From NCBI GenBank assembly GCA_003252105.1, contig QKDL01000015.1, forward strand, positions 48,214 through 112,213: a DNA stretch of 64,000 nt. The letters run 5' to 3'. A program made the position numbers and the translations under genes. This stretch comes from Arcobacter sp. (GTDB taxonomy: Bacteria > Campylobacterota > Campylobacteria > Campylobacterales > Arcobacteraceae). The notes beneath the pieces are model-generated. The model saw nothing but the letters and a program-made list of their open reading frames with translations. It had not been told where the DNA came from and made no database searches. Position 1 is the stretch's first letter. Each line of letters begins with the position of its first letter. This document shows positions 57,347-64,000 of this stretch, piece by piece.

Positions 57347-58705
57347 TTACTCTTCTAAATATTTTTTATTATCTATTCTTTTTTTGGCTTTAATTCCTAG
57401 TTCAATAAACTCTTCACTTCTTCTTAGAAGATTTCCTTTACCTGTTGAGAGTTTATTCATCGCATCATCGTATGACTTTTGAGTTCTTGCAATATTTATA
57501 CCAATATTTTCAATATCACTAACAAAACTTGCAAATTTATCATATAAATCAGCTGCTTTTTTAGAGATAAGAAGTGCATTTTCATTTTGATGTTCATATC
57601 TCCAAATATTTTCTATGGTTCTAAGTGTTGCAAAAAGGGTTGAGGGAGAAACAAGCATAATATTGCTTTCAAAAGCTGTTTTAAATAGATTGTTATCTTT
57701 TGATGCTGCTAACATAAAAGCACCTTCAATTGGTATAAACATAATCACAAAATCTAAAGTTTTTACAGCTTCAATATTTTCATAACTTTTTTGACTTAGT
57801 TGTTTGATATGGGTATAGATAGATTTTATTAACTCTTTTTGAGCTTGATCTTTTTCTATTTCTGTTTCACATTCATTGTATTTAACATAAGCTGTTAAAG
57901 AAACCTTTGAATCTATAACTACATCTTTATCTTGCGGAAGGTGCACTATTACATCAGGTCTTAATCTTCTTCCATTTTCATCTGTATATGAACCTTGTGT
58001 TGAGTATTCAAGACCTTCCCTAAGACCTGTTTGTTCTAAAATCTTAGAAAGAATTAATTCTCCCCAGTCACCTTGGGTTTTATTCTCCCCTTTTAGGGCT
58101 TTTGTTAAGTTAATAGCATCTTGTGAGATTTGTTGATTTAAAGATTTAAGATTTTTAATCTCTGTTAATAGTGAAACTCTTTGTTTAGTTTCCTCATTGT
58201 AAATATCATCAACTCTTTTACCAAAACTTGATAATTGCTCTTTAAAGGGTGTTAAAAGTTGGGTAAGGTTATTTGTTGATTTTTTTGTATTCTCTTCAAA
58301 TAGCTTATTTGCAAGGTTCTCAAACTCTACTTTTAATCTATCTTTAGAAGTTTCAAGAAGTTCTATTTTTTCTTTTAGGTTTTCCTCTTTTATAGAAAAC
58401 TCACTTTGTAGTTGCCCTTGTTTTAAAGTGGCATTAGTTTTTTCATACTCTATTGCTTCATCAAATTTTGATTCAATAATCTCAATCTTTTCTTCATAAT
58501 AATTTTCTTGTACTTCCAATTCTTTTTGAGTTTTTGAAATTAATTCTTTGTAGTTTGCGATTATAGATTCATAAGAATTAGTTGTAAGTGTAATTTTATT
58601 TTCTAATAAAGCAATTTTCTGTCTAAAAATCAGCCATAATACTAAAGAACCTAGTATTAGACCAATGATTAGAGCTATTATTGCTATTAGTTCAGAATTA
58701 GGCAT
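57347..58705 (-). CDS. rmuC: DNA recombination protein RmuC
   Basis: N-terminal TM, coiled coil, GDWGELILSKILEQTGLREGLEY, DVVIDSKVSL. Confidence 0.94.
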   Translation of the reverse strand: MPNSELIAIIALIIGLILGSLVLWLIFRQKIALLENKITLTTNSYESIIANYKELISKTQKELEVQENYYEEKIEIIESKFDEAIEYEKTNATLKQGQLQSEFSIKEENLKEKIELLETSKDRLKVEFENLANKLFEENTKKSTNNLTQLLTPFKEQLSSFGKRVDDIYNEETKQRVSLLTEIKNLKSLNQQISQDAINLTKALKGENKTQGDWGELILSKILEQTGLREGLEYSTQGSYTDENGRRLRPDVIVHLPQDKDVVIDSKVSLTAYVKYNECETEIEKDQAQKELIKSIYTHIKQLSQKSYENIEAVKTLDFVIMFIPIEGAFMLAASKDNNLFKTAFESNIMLVSPSTLFATLRTIENIWRYEHQNENALLISKKAADLYDKFASFVSDIENIGINIARTQKSYDDAMNKLSTGKGNLLRRSEEFIELGIKAKKRIDNKKYLEE

Positions 58706-59954
58706 TTACTTCACTACTAAAAATTGAATCTTTTAAAGCATCTTGACTATTTTCATGTACATCAAAACCTAACTCTTTAAATCTCTCAACCAAAGGTGGA
58801 TGAGAGTAATAAAAGAAAATATAAATTGGATGAGATAAAGGAAATGATTTGTTTTCATTTGCAAGTTTTAGTAAAGCATTTACTAAATCTTGTTTTGATT
58901 GCATATTTGAGCCAAACTCATCTGCTGCATATTCATTGTGTCTTGAGATTAATGAAATCAAAGGCATTAAGAAAAACGATAAAATAGGCGAAAAAATCAA
59001 AAATAGTGTGATGATTGCATATGGTTCATTATTTAAACTTAAGCCTAAAAATATCTCATCACTTAAGTTTCCAAATATTGCAAAGAATACAAACATAACA
59101 ACACCCATAATAGCTATATTTTTTAAGATATCTCCATTTTTAAAGTGCCCTAGTTCGTGACCTAATACTGCTAAAAGTTCATTGTGGCTTAGTTTTTCTA
59201 TTAAAGTATCAAATAAAACTACCCTTTTTGTACTTCCAAGACCTCCAAAATAAGCATTTAGCCTATTGTCTCTTTTACTTGCATCAACTGAAAATACACC
59301 TGAACTTTTAAATCCAACTTGAGAAAGTAGATTGTTGATTTTTTCCTCTAACTCTTTATCTTTTAAAGGTTCAAATTTATCAAACATCTTATCTCTAATA
59401 ACAGGATAAAGCATATTTATCAAAATAATTACTGCAAAAATAAAAACAAAGCCCCAAATCCACCAGTTGTTAAAAGTTGTGATGATAAAAGAAACTACAC
59501 CAATTACAGCTGAACCAAAAACTAAAAATAAAATACCACTTTTGATAGTATCTTTTATATATAGCTCAGGTGTCATATTTGAAAACCCATATTTTTTATC
59601 TAATTTAAAAGTCGCATATAGTTCAAATGGAAGCCCTAAAACCCAGTTTATTATTATAAATGCATCAACATATACTATAGCTTTTATCCAGCTAGATTCA
59701 ATAGCAATAATAGAATCTAAAAATGATAAACCAAAACCAATCCAGAAGAAAAAGATAATAAAGTTATAAAAGTTAGTAACTATAGCTAATCTCTCTTTTT
59801 CTACTGAATAATCAGCTGCCTCAATATATTTTGAACCATCTAATATAATTGCTTGTAAACCTCTTGCGTTTTTTACAAACCCTATTTGCATAAATGAAGT
59901 ATATAAACTAACTGCAAAATATAAACAATATCCTAATACAAAAATCTCTAACAA
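58698..59954 (-). CDS. M48 family (Ste24/CAAX-protease-like) membrane metallopeptidase
   Basis: VLGHELGHFKNGD, multiple TM segments, RHNEYAADEFG. Confidence 0.93.
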   Translation of the reverse strand: MLEIFVLGYCLYFAVSLYTSFMQIGFVKNARGLQAIILDGSKYIEAADYSVEKERLAIVTNFYNFIIFFFWIGFGLSFLDSIIAIESSWIKAIVYVDAFIIINWVLGLPFELYATFKLDKKYGFSNMTPELYIKDTIKSGILFLVFGSAVIGVVSFIITTFNNWWIWGFVFIFAVIILINMLYPVIRDKMFDKFEPLKDKELEEKINNLLSQVGFKSSGVFSVDASKRDNRLNAYFGGLGSTKRVVLFDTLIEKLSHNELLAVLGHELGHFKNGDILKNIAIMGVVMFVFFAIFGNLSDEIFLGLSLNNEPYAIITLFLIFSPILSFFLMPLISLISRHNEYAADEFGSNMQSKQDLVNALLKLANENKSFPLSHPIYIFFYYSHPPLVERFKELGFDVHENSQDALKDSIFSSEVNA

Positions 59955-59955
59955 T

Positions 59956-60438
59956 TTATTCGTCCTTTAATTTATCAATAAAATGGTTTAATTTATCTAC
60001 AATATCATCTTTTGTAGTGATATATAAGATTTCGTAATTCTCGCCAAAAGACTCTTTAGTCCAGTTTAAACTACCAAATATAGCTGTTTCTTTATCAAAA
60101 ATAGCTAGTTTTGTATGAAGTTTTGCTTTTGAAACTACAATACATTCTATGCCATTTTTTTTAAGTAGTTTATACTCACTACTTTTATCTTTTATTTTTT
60201 CACTATCAAAAAAGACTCTAACTTTTACACCTTTTTTATGTTTTTTTATAAGCTGTTTAGCTAAATCTTTTTTTGAAAAGTTGTACATAGCGATATCTAT
60301 TTGATATTTTGATGAGCCAATTAACTCTTCTATTTGAGTCAAAGCGATTTTTGTCTCTTTTGGTAAAAGATATATTTTATCATCTGCAAAACTAAATAGT
60401 GATAATAAAACTATAATAAATAAAAATTTAAATCTCAT
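59956..60438 (-). CDS. Exported phospholipase D-like protein, single HKD
   Basis: Signal peptide; LHTKLAIFDKETAIFGSLNWTKES matches HxKx4Dx6GSxN. Confidence 0.88.
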   Translation of the reverse strand: MRFKFLFIIVLLSLFSFADDKIYLLPKETKIALTQIEELIGSSKYQIDIAMYNFSKKDLAKQLIKKHKKGVKVRVFFDSEKIKDKSSEYKLLKKNGIECIVVSKAKLHTKLAIFDKETAIFGSLNWTKESFGENYEILYITTKDDIVDKLNHFIDKLKDE

Positions 60439-60444
60439 TTTATT

Positions 60445-60807
60445 TTACTCAAATAAATTATTTAGTTCTTCAGGGATTCGTGAAGGTTTCATATCTTTTA
60501 AATATGCAACTAATACATTAGCTTTAAAAAGAAGTTCATCTTTTCTAAAAATCTCTTGTTCTATTAAAAGTGAAGTATTTTTTCTTTTTATAAGTTTTGT
60601 AGTAACCTCTAATTCATCACCAAACAAAGCAGGTTTTATATAATCAGCTTCAATCTTTTTTACTACAAAAAACTCATTTTGTTTGTGTGGACTTAAACCT
60701 TTTTTGAAAAATAGTTCAGACCTAGCTCTTTCACAATAGTTTAAATAAATAGAGTGATAAACAACCCCACCACAATCTGTATCTTCGTAATATACTCTTA
60801 TCTTCAA
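60445..60807 (-). CDS. YbgC/FadM-type acyl-CoA thioesterase
   Basis: VYYEDTDCGGVVYHSIYLNYCERARSE. Confidence 0.92.
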   Translation of the reverse strand: MKIRVYYEDTDCGGVVYHSIYLNYCERARSELFFKKGLSPHKQNEFFVVKKIEADYIKPALFGDELEVTTKLIKRKNTSLLIEQEIFRKDELLFKANVLVAYLKDMKPSRIPEELNNLFE

Positions 60808-60871
60808 TATTGAACCCTTTATAAAAAATTATTATCTTTTCATTTTATTAAAAATTTATTGATAAAAACAA

Positions 60872-61903
60872 TTAGCTATTATAGTTTTTATTACTTAGAA
60901 AATAATAATTTATTTCCCCCTCAACAGGAGATTGTTCCTCTAATTCTAATAATTTACCTTTTCTTGAAATAAATGTCTTGTATCCATGAGGTGAAAGTAG
61001 TTCATTAATTTGATTAAAATTGTTATTTGTATGATAACTAAAAGCTATTTCAATTTGTAACAAGGGTTTATTTTTAATTATTGTTTTAATTGCACCTTTT
61101 AAAACATACATTTCATAACCTTCAACATCTATCTTAATAAAATCAACTTTATTAATTTTATTTTCAGTAATAATAAAATCTAATGATTTTGATTTAACAG
61201 AAATTTCATTATTTTCATAAAAATCAAATTCTGTTTTTTGGTGAATTTGTTTTAGATCTTGATTTAATTCTGTAGAAATTAATGCTCTTCCTGAAGAGGT
61301 TGAACCATCTTTTGTTGGAATTAACATATTTAATTCAGCTTTAGAATCATTATCGGTGAGGGCTAGATTAAATGCTTTTACATTTTCAAGAGAGTAATCA
61401 TGAATATGTTCTTGTAATCCGGCAAAAGCAAAAGGTTGGGGTTCAAAACTATAAACAAATCCTTTTGGTCCAACTAATTTTGAAAGTTTTTTTGTAAACA
61501 TACCATAGTTAGCACCAATATCTAAGCAAATCCAATCTTTTTGTACAATATTTTCCATAAAAAAGAAATCTTCTTTTTGACAGATTAATTCATATAAATC
61601 CTTATATTCACTTAATTGTAAAAAAGAAAAAGCATTAATACCCCATTGAAATCCAAAATCTTCTAGTTGTTTTGCTATATCTTTGTACTGAATAGTAAAA
61701 ATTATAATAATTGTGTCATTTATAGATTCATTCAATAATATAGATGGGGGATAAATAAAATAATTGTTAAAGTAAGTATTTTGTTTTTTTCTATTATTAT
61801 CAACAATATAATCTATATTTAAAGGGTTGGTTTCCATACATTTTAAAAATGTTGCATCTCCTCCCCATGCAATAATTTTTTTATTTTTGTTAATATCTTT
61901 CAA
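60872..61903 (-). CDS. FkbM family methyltransferase
   Basis: WICLDIGANYGMFTKKLSKLVGPKGFVYSFEPQP and VDFIKIDVEGYEMYVLKGA; extra N-terminal domain IIAWGGDATFLKCM. Confidence 0.9.
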   Translation of the reverse strand: MKDINKNKKIIAWGGDATFLKCMETNPLNIDYIVDNNRKKQNTYFNNYFIYPPSILLNESINDTIIIIFTIQYKDIAKQLEDFGFQWGINAFSFLQLSEYKDLYELICQKEDFFFMENIVQKDWICLDIGANYGMFTKKLSKLVGPKGFVYSFEPQPFAFAGLQEHIHDYSLENVKAFNLALTDNDSKAELNMLIPTKDGSTSSGRALISTELNQDLKQIHQKTEFDFYENNEISVKSKSLDFIITENKINKVDFIKIDVEGYEMYVLKGAIKTIIKNKPLLQIEIAFSYHTNNNFNQINELLSPHGYKTFISRKGKLLELEEQSPVEGEINYYFLSNKNYNS

Positions 61904-62083
61904 AAATGTCCTTTTTTTAATTTTTAATAAATATTACTTATTATTGCAAATTATAATAATATTTAAAATTAAAATATTTTATTGGTACTTATTTTAAAAA
62001 TAAATTAATAGAGTAGGATATAAACATTAAAATTAAAATATGTTAAAATGAGTTTTTAGAAAATATATATTTGAAGGGGTTTT

Positions 62084-62473
62084 GTGTCAATTTTTGCTTT
62101 ACAGTCTTTGGCTGGTGGATTTCTAGATGAGGATTTTGAACATTTTAATAAACATTTTGATGATTGGTGTATCCAATTTGAAAGTTATGAAGAGGCAATG
62201 GATATAGTAGAAACTCTTGAAAATCAAGAGACTATAGATGTTGTTGAAATAACTCCATTAAGTTATCCTAAATATTTCTTTCCATCTTTACAAGGTACTA
62301 TTTATGCAACAAGGCAAGTTGAAGATAAGATTGTTTGTGTAGTTGAACTATTTATTGGTTCTAGTTTTAAAATAGCAGTGTGTGACTTGAAAACAAAAAA
62401 TGTAAGATTATCAAAAACTAGTTATAAAAATATTCCAAGTATTGAAACTGCTTTTGCTAATTTTGGAGATTAG
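62084..62473 (+). CDS. Hypothetical protein
   Basis: 129-aa ORF, GTG start with GAAGGGG upstream. Confidence 0.7.
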   Translation: MSIFALQSLAGGFLDEDFEHFNKHFDDWCIQFESYEEAMDIVETLENQETIDVVEITPLSYPKYFFPSLQGTIYATRQVEDKIVCVVELFIGSSFKIAVCDLKTKNVRLSKTSYKNIPSIETAFANFGD

Positions 62474-62476
62474 TTG

Positions 62477-62746
62477 TTAATCTTTTAAAAAATTAAAAGA
62501 TTCATCATCTTCAATTTTTGTATCAGAGGTATTTATTAAATATTCATTATCTGTATCACGTTCATTTGTTCCAGCATAAAAACCAGAAGCTGTTGGATTC
62601 TCTTCAATTATTTTATTGATTTCTAAAGATGATAAATTTTGAGTATCTTCGATAGATTTTTCAAAATATTTATTTATTCCAATGATAGTAGCTAAAGAAA
62701 ATGTTATAAAAAGAAATGCAGTTAGTATTTTAGACATATGTATCAC
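62477..62746 (-). CDS. Hypothetical single-TM protein
   Basis: N-terminal hydrophobic segment ILTAFLFITFSLATIIGI, acidic tail; convergent with 62084-62473. Confidence 0.6.
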   Translation of the reverse strand: MIHMSKILTAFLFITFSLATIIGINKYFEKSIEDTQNLSSLEINKIIEENPTASGFYAGTNERDTDNEYLINTSDTKIEDDESFNFLKD

Positions 62747-62854
62747 TTATAAATTTAATTATTAATCATAATATTATTAGATGACTTAATATAATATTAA
62801 AAAATATTAATAAATAATTTTTAGTCTATTATCTTATTATTTTAATGAAAAGTG

Positions 62855-63865
62855 TTACAATTCTTCCATTTTATCATCTTTTGATAAAACAACTTTATTT
62901 CGTCCTTGTCTTTTTGCATCATAAAGTGCTAAATCTGCTCTATGTAGAATTGCTTCTAGGTTTTTGTCATTTGAATGTAGCATTGTTACACCAATACTTA
63001 CAGTAAATTTTACTTTTTCTTCGTTTATATTTTCTATTTCTAAATTTTCAATTTCTGTTCTTATGTTTTCAGCAGCTTTTAATGCACCTCTTTCTGAAGT
63101 ATTTGGTAAAATTGCTGCAAACTCTTCTCCACCTAGTCGTCCAAAAATATCTGATTTTCTTAGAGTTTCTCTAGCTTTTTGTGCCATAGTTTTTATTACG
63201 TCATCACCTGTTGCATGACCATGAATATCATTTATCATTTTAAATTTATCAATATCAATCATTAATACAGCTAATTTTTTGTTTTCTCTTCTTGAATATT
63301 GTATCATAGGAGCTGAAGACTCATAGAAACTTCTTCTATTATTTACTCCAGTTAATGAATCAGTTGTAGCAAGAATTTCTAGTTTTACATTTATATCATT
63401 TAACTCTTTTGTTCTTCTTTCTACTGCACTTTCTAAAACTTTTTGATATTCTCTAAGTCTTCTATCTTGTGCATTTTGTTTAATTGCTTCTAAAATGATT
63501 AATTCAAAGTCAACTCTATCAAATCTTCTAGGGATTATTTGATATATTGAGGCTTCATTTATTATTTTAGATAAAGATTGAAGATTTATGGTATCTTCAA
63601 ATAATATATTTCTTGTAGTTGGAGAGTTTTTATATAGTTCAATAATAAAACTTTCATTATTCATATCAGAAGTATTTTTCCCTAAAATTGTGATAAGGAT
63701 TTCATTTCCTGAAATTATATAGTTATAACACCCTATTAAAGCTTGTTCTGCATTTATGTAACTCTCTACAATATAATCTGAATCTACAATTCTAGAAATT
63801 TTTGTATATAAGGAATCAAGTATTTCAATATCATTATCTATACAAGCAATTACATATTTAGCCAT
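62855..63865 (-). CDS. GGDEF diguanylate cyclase with receiver-like N-terminus
   Basis: MAKYVIACIDNDIEILDSLYTKI..., coiled coil, TDSLTGVNNRRSFYE, RLGGEEFAAILP. Start moved to MAKY. Confidence 0.9.
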   Translation of the reverse strand: MAKYVIACIDNDIEILDSLYTKISRIVDSDYIVESYINAEQALIGCYNYIISGNEILITILGKNTSDMNNESFIIELYKNSPTTRNILFEDTINLQSLSKIINEASIYQIIPRRFDRVDFELIILEAIKQNAQDRRLREYQKVLESAVERRTKELNDINVKLEILATTDSLTGVNNRRSFYESSAPMIQYSRRENKKLAVLMIDIDKFKMINDIHGHATGDDVIKTMAQKARETLRKSDIFGRLGGEEFAAILPNTSERGALKAAENIRTEIENLEIENINEEKVKFTVSIGVTMLHSNDKNLEAILHRADLALYDAKRQGRNKVVLSKDDKMEEL

Positions 63866-64000
63866 AAATATATTTTCTCCAAAATTCAAGTTTTCTTTAA
63901 AAGGCAGTAATAATATCTAAAAAACAATAAAATAATAGAGTTGTAAAAATATTATTTTTATGAGAAAAATTATTTAAAATTTAAAAAATAATTTATATTT

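Noticed and set aside
1-64000. tRNA/rRNA genes, CRISPR arrays, IS elements, prophage
   Set aside because: No sequence resembling these was recognised by eye; a tRNAscan/Infernal/ISfinder run would be needed for certainty.

Overview
AT-rich chromosomal window that looks like an Arcobacter-type member of the Campylobacterota (inferred from gene content, gene order and protein style; no database search was run). I see no rRNA, tRNA, IS element, prophage or CRISPR array. Main blocks: (1) pnp(partial)-PRTase-lptD-RDD-purD-[6S RNA candidate]-hemD-sulP-der-hpf; (2) an axial-flagellar cluster flgD-flgE-flgL-orf-flgK-fliD followed by an EF-hand protein, next to an OmpR-type two-component pair; (3) ilvB-ilvN-lpxD-ftsK; (4) signalling genes (HQWKQP-type sensor kinases, GGDEF proteins, a degenerate HD-GYP protein) mixed with small flagellar-like orphans; (5) a complete Sox thiosulfate-oxidation cluster soxC-D-X-Y-Z-A-orf-rhodanese-soxB-cytochrome/thioredoxin fusion-MOSC-DsrE-hydrolase, divergent from moeA; (6) transporters, rmuC, an M48 peptidase and an FkbM methyltransferase. 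Items most worth follow-up: an 84-aa protein resembling a flagellar rod/hook protein reduced to its two terminal segments, overlapping a SprA-like metallopeptidase gene; an orphan flagellin-like protein; a 6S RNA candidate between hemD and purD; intercistronic hairpins in the sox cluster and a perfect FNR/CRP-like palindrome in the soxC/moeA intergenic region; a cytochrome c-thioredoxin fusion; and a probable non-canonical (AUA) start for ftsK.
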